Source of the DNA: Desulfitibacter sp. BRH_c19
Lineage (GTDB): Bacteria > Bacillota > DSM-16504 > Desulfitibacterales > Desulfitibacteraceae
Length of the DNA stretch: 64,000 nucleotides
NCBI GenBank assembly: GCA_001515945.1
Contig: LOER01000038.1
Span: forward strand, 1 to 64,000
Direction: 5' to 3'
Position numbers and translations under genes: made by a program
Notes under the pieces: generated by a model
What the model saw: the letters and a program-made list of their open reading frames with translations, nothing else
Told to the model about the DNA's origin: nothing
Database searches by the model: none
In this document: positions 8,853-17,066 of the stretch, one piece after another
Layout of the letters: each line of letters begins with the position of its first letter
Numbering within the stretch: position 1 is the first letter of the stretch

Positions 8853-9569
8853 GTGAAGGAAAAAATTCTTGCTCATAGAGGTGTTTCCAGGAGAGCTCCA
8901 GAAAATACTTTAGCTGCATTTAAAAAGGCCTTAGATCTAGGTCTTGGCGGCATTGAGCTTGATATTCAAATGTCGAAGGATGGTCATGTAATAGTACTAC
9001 ATGATGAAAAAGTTGATAGAACTACAGATGGAAAGGGTTTTATCAAGGATATGACTTTGGAGGATATAAAAAAACTTGATGCAGGTAGTTGGTTTGGAGA
9101 CGAATTTATTGGGGAGAAGGTTCTTCTACTTGAAGAGGTTTTAGAATTTATTGGTGACAGGGGCTTTATTATAAATATTGAGCTAAAATCAGGTATAATT
9201 CAGTACGCTGGTTTAGAGGATAGAGTTTTGGATATAGTAAAGCACTATAATTTTTTGGATAGGACAATTTTTTCTTCCTTTAATCACTACAGTCTGGTTA
9301 ATATAAAAGAAAAGTGCAGTAATGCTAAAATCGGTCTTCTATATTACGCAGGTTTAGTTGACCCATGGGAGTTTGGAATGAAGCTTGATGCATACTCCCT
9401 GAATCCTTTCTTTACTTCAGTTACAGAACAAATGGTTAAACGGTGCCTAGAAGTAGGATTGCAAGTAATACCTTTTACTGTTAATGATAATATTTTCGCT
9501 AAAAGATTGGTTGAGTGGGGAGTAGAATACATCATTACAGATATTCCAGACAAAATTATCACTTCGTAA
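8853..9569 (+). CDS. ugpQ: Glycerophosphodiester phosphodiesterase
   Basis: TIM-barrel hydrolase that releases glycerol-3-phosphate from deacylated phospholipids. The GDPD signatures are complete: AHRGVSRRAPENTLAAF at the N-terminus, GGIELDIQMSKDGHVIVLHD with the metal-binding ELD and catalytic His, and a late PFTVND segment. No signal peptide, so cytoplasmic. The GTG at 8853, six bases after GGAGGG, is preferred to an upstream TTG. Confidence 0.92.
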   Translation: MKEKILAHRGVSRRAPENTLAAFKKALDLGLGGIELDIQMSKDGHVIVLHDEKVDRTTDGKGFIKDMTLEDIKKLDAGSWFGDEFIGEKVLLLEEVLEFIGDRGFIINIELKSGIIQYAGLEDRVLDIVKHYNFLDRTIFSSFNHYSLVNIKEKCSNAKIGLLYYAGLVDPWEFGMKLDAYSLNPFFTSVTEQMVKRCLEVGLQVIPFTVNDNIFAKRLVEWGVEYIITDIPDKIITS

Positions 9570-9611
9570 GTTCTAGTGGCTATCTGCTAAAGTAATCGAT
9601 AAATTGCGGAT

Positions 9612-9649
9612 TAAAATCGAGTGCGGATATGAAATCGCACTCGATTTTA
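9612..9649. terminator. Bidirectional intrinsic terminator
   Basis: TAAAATCGAGTGCG and CGCACTCGATTTTA form a perfect 14-bp stem flanked by A- and T-rich sides between the convergent diesterase gene and the Gln-rich gene. Confidence 0.8.
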
Positions 9650-9660
9650 ATTTTATCTGC

Positions 9661-9936
9661 TTACTTTTGTTGTTGTTGCTGCTGTACTTGTTGAAGCTGT
9701 TGTTGTGCCTGTTGTAGTTCTTGCTGTGCTTGGGTAAGCTGCTGCTGTTGCTGAGCGTTGCCTCCAGCTTGAGACTGTAGCTGCTGAATTTCTTGCTGGG
9801 CTTGCTGAAGCTCTTGTTGTGCTTGCTGCATTTTTTGTGGATTTGCATTAGCTTGAGCTTGTTGGATAGACTGCTGTGCTTTTTGAACTTTTTGTAGACT
9901 TTGCTGGACTTTTTGTTGTTGCCCCTGTTGTTGCAT
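9661..9936 (-). CDS. Gln-rich coiled-coil small protein
   Basis: 91-residue protein made largely of Gln, with degenerate repeats of the form QQAQQELQQAQQE; only a central QAGGNAQQQ breaks the pattern. The heptad-like spacing of Leu/Ile/Val suggests a coiled coil. A clean AGGAGG site precedes the ATG and a terminator follows the stop, so it is probably a real gene. No family recognised; its low complexity makes homology calls unreliable. Confidence 0.6.
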   Translation of the reverse strand: MQQQGQQQKVQQSLQKVQKAQQSIQQAQANANPQKMQQAQQELQQAQQEIQQLQSQAGGNAQQQQQLTQAQQELQQAQQQLQQVQQQQQQK

Positions 9937-9988
9937 AATAATTGTAGCCTCCTAGTTAAATAAAATTTAAAAACTTTGGGTTATCATT

Positions 9989-10083
9989 TGTTAGTATGTG
10001 TAAGAATACTAGAACATTATTCAAATATTACTATGGGGAAAAATTATACATGTTTTAATTAGCTCAAATAAAACATACTAACA
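9989..10083. repeat. Paired 11-bp inverted repeats between divergent genes
   Basis: TGTTAGTATGT at 9989-9999 and its exact reverse complement ACATACTAACA at 10073-10083 bracket the divergent promoter region of the Gln-rich gene and kamA. Could be operator halves or an RNA stem; no known regulator assigned. Confidence 0.4.
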
Positions 10084-10113
10084 GATAGAAGAAACTAAAA
10101 GGAGTATGAAAGC

Positions 10114-11265
10114 ATGCAGGAACAATGTTATAGTACTGATAATACTTATATTACTAAGAATGAGACTAAAAAAAATAGCCAGGCTGAAATTGAGGAATGG
10201 CAGGAGCAAATGCGAAATCAAGTAAATACTCTGGAGGAACTGGAGAAATATATAAATGTAACTAGAGACGAAAAAGATGCAATTGAGAATTCATCAGCAA
10301 AATGGGGAGCAACTCCCTATTTTACTTCACTTATGGATAAAGATGATCCTAATTGCCCCATAAGAAAGCAAATCATTCCTTCAAAGGAAGAGCAGAAAAA
10401 TAAATATGGTATTGAAAGCTATTTAGTTTTTAAAGAGAATCGTAGTGATGAAGAAAATCGTCCTGATACGATTGCAAGACAATATCGAGATAGGATTGCT
10501 TTTACAGTAGTAAATACTTGTGGCATATACTGTAGGCACTGCTTTCGTAAAGAGCTTGTGGTGGATGAGTCTTTAGAACTTAGACTTGATGTTGATGAAG
10601 GACTAGAATGGATTAAAGAGCATTCAGAAATTAGGGAGGTATTGGTAACTGGTGGGGACCCCTTACTTCTTTCAGATGACAGGATTGAGTACATTATTGC
10701 AAAAATAAGAGAAATTCCCCACATTCAAATGATAAGATTTGGAAGTCGGTTGCCAATAGTTCTTCCACATAGGATTACAAAGGGATTACAGAAAGTACTA
10801 AGTCAATATCACAAAGTTCCTATTTGGTTAAATACCCAATGTAATCATGCTAAAGAAATTACTGAGAAAACCGCTGAAGCAGTTTGGGATCTATTAAAGT
10901 GTGGTGTCAATGTGGGGAATCAAGCGGTTCTATTAAAAGGAATTAACGACGATAAAAAGTCCTTTAAGGAACTACATCAAAAACTTTTAAATATTAGAAT
11001 TAGACCTTATTATCTCTTTTATCTCGAGCCAGCACCGGGTATTGATCACTTTCGTACTCCCGTAACAAAAGGGGCAGAGCTTATAAGAGATACCTTAAGA
11101 GGGCATACTTCTGGATTAGCTCAGCCAATGTATGTTATAGCTACAAATATAGGAAAGATTCCTTTAATGCCAGACTATTATATTCAGGGCGAAAATGAAA
11201 ATGAATATCTTTTGAGAAACCATGAAGGAAAAACAACAATCCTTCCAAAGGGTTATGACCATTAA
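10114..11265 (+). CDS. KamA-family radical SAM aminomutase
   Basis: 383-residue member of the lysine 2,3-aminomutase family (radical SAM plus PLP). The cluster-binding motif is CGIYCRHC, followed by VTGGDPLLL and GNQAVLLKGIND, and a family-typical HFRTPV segment with the RGHTSGLAQP region. In lysine 2,3-aminomutase two Asp residues hold the substrate amino group: the GVND position is kept here (GIND), but the CDLS position is YLEPA, giving Glu for Asp, so the substrate is uncertain (lysine or another amino acid). ATG follows AAGGAG. Monocistronic, with a terminator downstream. Confidence 0.82.
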   Translation: MQEQCYSTDNTYITKNETKKNSQAEIEEWQEQMRNQVNTLEELEKYINVTRDEKDAIENSSAKWGATPYFTSLMDKDDPNCPIRKQIIPSKEEQKNKYGIESYLVFKENRSDEENRPDTIARQYRDRIAFTVVNTCGIYCRHCFRKELVVDESLELRLDVDEGLEWIKEHSEIREVLVTGGDPLLLSDDRIEYIIAKIREIPHIQMIRFGSRLPIVLPHRITKGLQKVLSQYHKVPIWLNTQCNHAKEITEKTAEAVWDLLKCGVNVGNQAVLLKGINDDKKSFKELHQKLLNIRIRPYYLFYLEPAPGIDHFRTPVTKGAELIRDTLRGHTSGLAQPMYVIATNIGKIPLMPDYYIQGENENEYLLRNHEGKTTILPKGYDH

Positions 11266-11315
11266 TACCTTGACTGTGTGGTTTGAAAATTAAGAATTAC
11301 CTATCGTAAAGGGAA

Positions 11316-11339
11316 AGAGGCGATTAGTTGCCTCTTTTT
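11316..11339 (+). terminator. Intrinsic terminator of the kamA-family gene
   Basis: AGAGGC/GCCTCT stem with an 8-nt loop and a T5 tail. Confidence 0.8.
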
Positions 11340-11402
11340 GCTTTTTGAATGCAATTATTGTTGTTTTGAGGTAAAATGTTGAAGTGAAGTGAGGTGTCAT
11401 AG

Positions 11403-13289
11403 TTGATTATTCTCCAGTGTAACAATTTATCCAAAAGTTTTGGAGTAGACAATATATTCGAAGAAGTATCTTTAGTAATTAACCAAGGAGAAAAGGTTGG
11501 CCTAGTGGGGCCAAATGGTGTAGGTAAGTCTACCCTTTTAAAAGGTATTGTTGGAGAGGAATCTGTGGATAAGGGTGTGATTACCTTTGGTAAGGGCATT
11601 AGAGTAGCGTACCTTCCACAATCAACTAGTATCTTGGAAGGGGACAAACCCTTACTTGACTATGTTCTAGAAGAGTATCAGGACCTCTTAAAGCTCAGGC
11701 AAGAGATCCACAGATATCAGACTAAAATGTCTTTGCCTGAAGTATATAATGATTCCAAAAAACTAGAAGAGGTAATGACTGTATATTCTAGTTCGGTTGA
11801 ACTTTATGAAAGAGAAGGTGGCTACAGTTTTGAAAGTAAAATCAGGGGAGTTTTGATTGGTCTGGGATTTCAGGAGGATGATTTTACTAGAACTTTAAGT
11901 ACCTTTAGTGGTGGTCAAAAAACAAGGATTTCCCTTGCAAAAATACTAATTAGAAACCCTGAATTATTAATCTTAGATGAACCTACTAACTATCTTGATT
12001 TAAAGTCTGTAGAGTGGTTAGAGGGCTATTTGGTAAATTATGTGGGCACAATTTTGCTTGTATCCCATGATAGATATTTTCTTGATCAGGTTACAACAGT
12101 AACCCTTGACCTTAGAAAATCAGGAATTGAAAGCTATCCTGGTGGCTATTCTAGATACTTAATTTTAAAGCAACAACGCCAAGAGGCTAACAGAAAAGAA
12201 TATGAAAAACAGCAGGATCATATTGAACGTCAAGAGGATTATATTAGAAAATATAAGGCCGGTATTAAATCAAAACAGGCAAGGGGTAGGCAAAGTATTC
12301 TTAGCAGACTAGAAAGAGTTGAGCGACCGGACGATTATGCTAAAACGGCCTCAATAAAGTTTCGTATGGAGACAGGCACAGGAGAGAAGGTGCTCGAAGC
12401 GAAAAACTTATCGATGGAGTATCCAGGAAATCTTTTGTTTAAAAACATAGATATCAACATCTGGAAGGGTGAAAAGGTTGCTTTAATAGGTGATAATGGT
12501 ACAGGAAAAACGACTCTGCTAAAAATGCTGGCAGGCAGGATTTCAGGTAGTGGCGAGATTAGGTTTGGTTCTAGAGTTAAAACTGCCTTTTTTACTCAGG
12601 AACATGAGGATTTGAACTTAGATAATACGGTGATGGAAGAGCTGTGGCTAAATCCGAGAATGACAGAAAATGAAGTTAGGTCTGTACTTGGAAGGTTTTT
12701 ATTTTCTGGTGATAGTGTGGAGAAAAAAGTAAGCTCTCTTAGTGGTGGAGAAAGAAGCAGACTGATGCTTGCCAAGCTTTTTCTGCAAAATGCAAATTTG
12801 TTGATTTTAGATGAACCTACAAACCATCTTGATATTCAAACTAGAGAAGTTCTGGAAGAAGCTCTTATAGAATTTCCCGGAAATTTACTTTTTGTTTCCC
12901 ATGACCGTTATTTCATAAACAAACTTGCTACTAGGGTTCTTGAACTGGAAGAAAGAAATATAAAAGAATATCTTGGAGATTTTGATTATTATAGATGGAA
13001 AAAAAGAGAGGCCGAGCTTGATGAGGAAGCTAAGTTGGAAAGAAATAAGGTAGTTACAAAAAAGGTTTCTAAAGCTAAGCCAACCAACCTAAAGGAAAAA
13101 TGGATATCTGTAGAAGAAATAGAAAAGCAAATTGAAGTTTTGGAAGAGGAGCTTGGTGTTCTCGGTGAGAAACTTGGGGATACAGAACTTTATAGCAATC
13201 CTCAAGAAGTAAGAAAGTGTACAGAAGGCTATAAACAAATTGAAGATCAATTAGCGGAACTTTATCAGAAGTGGGAAGAGAAAGTCTAA
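11403..13289 (+). CDS. ABC-F family ATPase
   Basis: 628-residue soluble protein with two ATP-binding cassettes and no membrane domain, as in ABC-F translation factors that act at the ribosomal E site. Cassette 1 has GPNGVGKSTLL, signature FSGGQKTR and LLILDEPTNYLD; cassette 2 has GDNGTGKTTLL, LSGGERSR and LLILDEPTNHLD. The charged helical linker between them (about residues 255-320) and a C-terminal coiled coil (about 565-628) fit the YdiF/Uup group. Start is TTG with GAGGTG upstream. No sign that it is a resistance-type member. Confidence 0.9.
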   Translation: MIILQCNNLSKSFGVDNIFEEVSLVINQGEKVGLVGPNGVGKSTLLKGIVGEESVDKGVITFGKGIRVAYLPQSTSILEGDKPLLDYVLEEYQDLLKLRQEIHRYQTKMSLPEVYNDSKKLEEVMTVYSSSVELYEREGGYSFESKIRGVLIGLGFQEDDFTRTLSTFSGGQKTRISLAKILIRNPELLILDEPTNYLDLKSVEWLEGYLVNYVGTILLVSHDRYFLDQVTTVTLDLRKSGIESYPGGYSRYLILKQQRQEANRKEYEKQQDHIERQEDYIRKYKAGIKSKQARGRQSILSRLERVERPDDYAKTASIKFRMETGTGEKVLEAKNLSMEYPGNLLFKNIDINIWKGEKVALIGDNGTGKTTLLKMLAGRISGSGEIRFGSRVKTAFFTQEHEDLNLDNTVMEELWLNPRMTENEVRSVLGRFLFSGDSVEKKVSSLSGGERSRLMLAKLFLQNANLLILDEPTNHLDIQTREVLEEALIEFPGNLLFVSHDRYFINKLATRVLELEERNIKEYLGDFDYYRWKKREAELDEEAKLERNKVVTKKVSKAKPTNLKEKWISVEEIEKQIEVLEEELGVLGEKLGDTELYSNPQEVRKCTEGYKQIEDQLAELYQKWEEKV

Positions 13290-13293
13290 AAAA

Positions 13294-13349
13294 TCTTAAG
13301 AATATCTTAAGGTTTTCTTATAAGGTTTTTAAAATTAGAGGTATATACT
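13294..13349 (+). promoter_or_regulatory. Tandem 11-bp direct repeats plus -10 box (response-regulator promoter)
   Basis: TCTTAAGAATA, TCTTAAGGTTT and TCTTATAAGGT follow one another at exact 11-bp steps (13294-13326), with a weaker fourth unit to 13337. A TATACT -10 box lies at 13344-13349, so the repeats replace the -35 region. OmpR/PhoB-type regulators bind 11-bp direct repeats in this position; the likely regulator is the OmpR-type gene at 14310. Confidence 0.6.
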
Positions 13350-13399
13350 AGCATTGTACGATAAACATATAAGAATTTAGAAAAGGACGGTGTAATAAG

Positions 13400-13957
13400 A
13401 TGAAAAAGATATTTTTTGTGGGTGTTTTGTTGATAGCTCTATTTTCAATGGCAGTAGTCGGGTTCGCATTTCCAAACGGTGTTGGTAATGCAACTGTAGC
13501 TGTTGAAGGAGACGATTATGGACCACAACGTCTAGGAAGGGGCTGTGGCACCCAGGCTGGTGGACAGACCATGTCTCCTATGCAAGCCTTAGAAGAATTA
13601 ACTGGTTTATCTTATGATGAGATTAGAGAAATGCGCATTGAAGGTAAATCTTTTGAAGAAATTGCTGAAGCTAAGGGACTAGATGTAGAAGACATTAAAG
13701 AGGAAATTCTTGAACAAAGAAGAGATGTACTGCAAGAGATGGTTGAACAGGGAATCATTAGCCAAGAACTTGCTGATGAACGTCTTGAGAATATGAAGTC
13801 CAGAGTGGAATATATGTTAGAAAGAACAGATGGATGTTATCTAGGAGAGTTTAACGGGGAAAACATGTATGAGAGAATGACAGAAAGAATGGGTGGAAAA
13901 GGTTTTGGAGGACAAATGGGCAGAGGGATGAATGGAAATTATAATAACAGCATCTAA
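13400..13957 (+). CDS. Small exported protein of DUF2680 type
   Basis: 185-residue secreted protein: a clear signal peptide (about residues 1-24, MKKIFFVGVLLIALF core, likely cleavage near GFAFP), then a helical acidic domain and a Gly/Met-rich C-terminal tail (MGGKGFGGQMGRGMNG). The central MSPMQALEELTGLSYDEIREM resembles DUF2680/YckD-like proteins. Its promoter has response-regulator-type repeats and the two-component system follows, so it may be an envelope or metal-stress target and feedback sensor, by analogy with CpxP-like proteins (inference). Confidence 0.65.
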   Translation: MKKIFFVGVLLIALFSMAVVGFAFPNGVGNATVAVEGDDYGPQRLGRGCGTQAGGQTMSPMQALEELTGLSYDEIREMRIEGKSFEEIAEAKGLDVEDIKEEILEQRRDVLQEMVEQGIISQELADERLENMKSRVEYMLERTDGCYLGEFNGENMYERMTERMGGKGFGGQMGRGMNGNYNNSI

Positions 13958-14024
13958 CCTCTGATGAAAAACTTCCTTGATTATATTTTGCGAATCAAAC
14001 TGAAGAAAACTAAAGTCAAACTTT

Positions 14025-14052
14025 TAAAAGAAGGGAAATCCCCTTCTTTTTT
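14025..14052 (+). terminator. Intrinsic terminator after the exported protein
   Basis: AAAAGAAGGG/CCCTTCTTTT stem with a short loop and T-run. Confidence 0.75.
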
Positions 14053-14093
14053 GACTATCAATAGCTTTACACTTACCAGGTTGTCCCAATTTA

Positions 14094-14252
14094 TTTTATC
14101 CAAAATATTATATATGCTAAGATCCCCCACTTCAATATAAGGAAAGGGGACACACCTGTGAGCAGAACCAGGAATGTCCCTAATTTGGCTAAATCTGGTG
14201 GAGTAGAGTCTCCATCTGATTCCCCGATGTTCAACTTTAGCTGAACGAGTTC
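14094..14252 (-). repeat. Structured interspersed repeat, copy A (IS200/IS605-end-like)
   Basis: In reverse orientation this matches the copy at 32166-32281: it shares an end with AACTCGTTCAGC, a TCAGATGGAG/CTCCACCTGA-type hairpin, a GAAGTGGGGG segment and the terminal ATATTTTGGATAA. Copy A has about 45 extra bases in the middle. It fills most of the 14053-14309 gap; no gene is seen there. Confidence 0.6.
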
Positions 14253-14309
14253 ACTTTAGCAATAAAATAGTATATAATCCTGATATGAGAGGTAGGGAGA
14301 TGGATAACA

Positions 14310-15011
14310 ATGGCAAGGCATATCCTTGTAGTTGAAGATGAAAAGAAACTAAATAAGCTTGTAAGTGATTATTTGATTCAAGAAGGCTACAAAGTTACTA
14401 GTGTATATAATGGCAAAGGTGCACGACATGTCTTAGATAATCAACCTATCAATTTAATCCTCCTTGATTGGATGCTTCCAGATGAAAGTGGTTTGGATAT
14501 TTGTAGAGATGTGAGGAGCCAGTCGGGCGTACCCATTATCATGCTTACTGCAAAATGTGATGAATTTGATAAGGTCATGGGATTGGAAATGGGTGCAGAT
14601 GATTACATGACAAAACCCTTTAGTTTTAGAGAACTGGCTGCTAGGATAAAAGTTGTCCTGCGCAGGTATGGAAATCTAATTGTAGATGATGAGCTTATTA
14701 AACATGGCGGCTTAGCTGTAGATTTAAACAAACATTCTGTGATGGTAGATGGAAGACAGGTTAAATTGACACCTACTGAGTTCAAGCTATTAGCTCATTT
14801 AGTTCAAAAGCCTGGCAGAGTATACTCTAGACTTCAGTTATTAGAGACTGTTGGAGAAGCCTATGAGGGTTATGAGAGGTCGCTTGATACTCATATGAGC
14901 AATTTACGAAAAAAGATTGAGAAAAACCCTAATAAGCCGGGCTATATCATAACAGTATATGGTATTGGATATAAAATGGGGGAGAATATTAGTGAAGACA
15001 CTAAGAGTTAG
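14310..15011 (+). CDS. OmpR-family response regulator
   Basis: 233 residues: receiver domain (1-120) with the acidic pair VVEDE, phospho-acceptor Asp in LILLDWMLPDESG, Thr in MLTAK and Lys in TKPF, then a winged-helix DNA-binding domain (about 130-225) with KLTPTEFKLLAHL and a YITVYGIGYKM end. It overlaps the sensor kinase gene by 20 bases. The 11-bp repeats at 13294 are a candidate target, so the system may control the exported protein just upstream. Confidence 0.92.
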   Translation: MARHILVVEDEKKLNKLVSDYLIQEGYKVTSVYNGKGARHVLDNQPINLILLDWMLPDESGLDICRDVRSQSGVPIIMLTAKCDEFDKVMGLEMGADDYMTKPFSFRELAARIKVVLRRYGNLIVDDELIKHGGLAVDLNKHSVMVDGRQVKLTPTEFKLLAHLVQKPGRVYSRLQLLETVGEAYEGYERSLDTHMSNLRKKIEKNPNKPGYIITVYGIGYKMGENISEDTKS

Positions 15012-16353
15012 AATTATAGCTGGATTAGTAGCAATAGCATTTCTGGTTGCCTTAGCTTTTGCTCTTTTTACCGTTATCAACACAAAGAGGCTGTTTGCAG
15101 ATTATCTCAATGAGTATAGAATCACAAGACAAGTTCAGTGGGCTAGGGTTTTGGCGGAACACTATTTACAAAGAGGCTCTTGGCAGGGTGTAAATCAAAT
15201 ATTACCAGGTTCCAGGGAAAACGGTAGCATGGGAATGATGAGGGGTAGAAGAGTTACTTCAGGTGAAATGATTGTACTGGCTGGACCTAACGGTGATATA
15301 CTTGCAGCAACAGATAGATTTGACAGTCAATCATTAAACGGGGATGAACTCCAACAAGCTAGTGCCATTCAGATAGATGAAAAAATTATTGGTTATGTAT
15401 ATCTAAAAGTGGAGTACGAAATTCCTGGACTTGCCACCATGGAGAGCCAGTTTCTTAGATCAGTTTATTATTCTAGCATTGGTGGAGGAATACTGGTTGC
15501 AATCATAGCAGCCCTGATTGGAATATCCTTTAGTAATAGATTGATTCACCCACTAAAACAACTCACGGATTCTGCAAAAAAAATAACCAAGGGTGAATGG
15601 GAAGTAAAAGTTAATTTGGATCGGGATGATGAAGTAGGAGAACTGGCCCAGGCATTTAATGTTATGACAGAAAAACTGCGAGAAACCGAAATGGCAAGAA
15701 AGACACTTGTAGCTGATGTTGCCCATGAATTAAGGAACCCACTTGCCACATTGCGGGCACAGTTGGAAAGCATTCAAGAAGGTGTAACCAAACCAGAGAC
15801 TCAGGTTATCCTATCATTAAATGATGAAGTTATTCGTCTTAGTAAGCTAGTAAATGATTTACAGGACTTATCATTGGCTGAGGTAGGCAAATTGAGTTTA
15901 AATAAAGAAAATGCAAGACTAGATTTATTACTACAAAAAGTAGTAGGTTTATTTGAAGGTTCCATTCAAGATAAGGAAATTGAGCTTTCTATTACAGTTC
16001 CGGAACTACCTCAAATTAGTATGGATTCGCAAAGAATGACTCAGGTAATAATTAATCTTCTGGGTAACGCAATCAGACATACTCCATTTGGGCAAAAAAT
16101 AAGTATCTCAGGGGGAGAAAAGGCTAGAGAAATATATGTAGAGATATTTAATGAAGGGGAGTCTATATCTATCAAAGACCTACCCTATATATTTAATAGA
16201 TTTTATAGGGCAGATAAGGGAAGAGCCAGAGAACAGGGTGGCTCAGGACTTGGATTGGCAATTACTAAAAGCCTTATCGAAGCCCATGGGGGTACAATTG
16301 GAGTACTTAATGATTATAAAGGTGTAAAATTTTTCTTTATACTACCAAAATGA
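14992..16353 (+). CDS. Membrane sensor histidine kinase
   Basis: 453-residue kinase: N-terminal membrane helix (about residues 6-27), an extracytoplasmic sensor region with a Met/Gly-rich stretch (GSMGMMRGRR), a second helix (about 158-180), HAMP, phospho-acceptor His in ADVAHELRNPLATL, and an ATPase domain with LLGNAIRHTP and GGSGLGLAITKSL. GTG at 14992 is preferred because GGGGGAG precedes it. Partner of the regulator at 14310. The signal is unknown; the Met-rich stretch hints at metal or envelope stress. Confidence 0.92.
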   Translation: MKTLRVRIIAGLVAIAFLVALAFALFTVINTKRLFADYLNEYRITRQVQWARVLAEHYLQRGSWQGVNQILPGSRENGSMGMMRGRRVTSGEMIVLAGPNGDILAATDRFDSQSLNGDELQQASAIQIDEKIIGYVYLKVEYEIPGLATMESQFLRSVYYSSIGGGILVAIIAALIGISFSNRLIHPLKQLTDSAKKITKGEWEVKVNLDRDDEVGELAQAFNVMTEKLRETEMARKTLVADVAHELRNPLATLRAQLESIQEGVTKPETQVILSLNDEVIRLSKLVNDLQDLSLAEVGKLSLNKENARLDLLLQKVVGLFEGSIQDKEIELSITVPELPQISMDSQRMTQVIINLLGNAIRHTPFGQKISISGGEKAREIYVEIFNEGESISIKDLPYIFNRFYRADKGRAREQGGSGLGLAITKSLIEAHGGTIGVLNDYKGVKFFFILPK

Positions 16354-16384
16354 GTTGTTTTGGAATTTGTTGGAGGTGAAATGA

Positions 16385-17050
16385 ATGAGTAGTGTATTTG
16401 ATATTCTAGGGCCAGTAATGGTAGGACCATCTAGCTCCCACACAGCGGGAGCAGTAAATATAGGCAGAGTTGCAAGGCAGATCCTTGGTAATGAACCTAT
16501 TAGAGCGGATATTACTCTATATGGGTCTTTTGCGATGACTTACAGGGGACATGGTACTGACAGAGCATTAGTAGCTGGTATTCTTGGAATGACCACCTAT
16601 GATTCAAGAATAAAAAATGCCCTAGAAATTGCTGAGCAACAAAATGTTAAGATAAATTTTGTATTAGAAGGACAACATCCCTATCATGCAAATACAGCAA
16701 AAATCGTTATTTATGGTGGAGATCACAGGGCAGAAATTATAGGAGTATCAATTGGTGGAGGAAGAATTTCTATCAAAGAAATAGATGGTTTTGCAGTAAA
16801 TCTATCGGGCGAATATCATACTCTTATTTGCTCATATGATGAACAATTGGGTATGGTGGCACAGGTATCTGCTATCCTTGCCTCAGAGAATGTAAATATA
16901 GCTTTTATGCGTGTTTCAAGAAATGAAAACAGAGATAGAGCATTGATGATTGTACAAGTGGATCAACCTTTGACAGAAGAAGTGGTTTCCAAACTAAATA
17001 AATTAGAGGCTATAGCACATGTAAAATATCTAAGAAAAATAGAATTTTAA
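16385..17050 (+). CDS. sdaAB: L-serine dehydratase, iron-sulfur dependent, beta subunit
   Basis: 221-residue subunit of the Fe-S L-serine deaminase that converts serine to pyruvate and ammonia. The N-terminal MVGPSSSHTAGAVNIGRVAR is the conserved beta-domain motif; the C-terminal part (about residues 148-221, TLICSYDEQLGMVAQVSAIL) is an ACT domain. A GGAGGTGAA site precedes the ATG. sdaAA follows 17 bases after the stop. Confidence 0.95.
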   Translation: MSSVFDILGPVMVGPSSSHTAGAVNIGRVARQILGNEPIRADITLYGSFAMTYRGHGTDRALVAGILGMTTYDSRIKNALEIAEQQNVKINFVLEGQHPYHANTAKIVIYGGDHRAEIIGVSIGGGRISIKEIDGFAVNLSGEYHTLICSYDEQLGMVAQVSAILASENVNIAFMRVSRNENRDRALMIVQVDQPLTEEVVSKLNKLEAIAHVKYLRKIEF

Positions 17051-17066
17051 GAGGTGGTAAATTAAT

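Noticed and set aside
9573-9848. Second 91-codon minus-strand ORF overlapping the Gln-rich gene
   Set aside because: Frame-shifted reading of the same repeats and through the terminator; the other frame has the ribosome site.
9937-10113. Possible lysine riboswitch before the kamA-family gene
   Set aside because: None of the conserved lysine-riboswitch landmarks could be found; only a distant inverted repeat.
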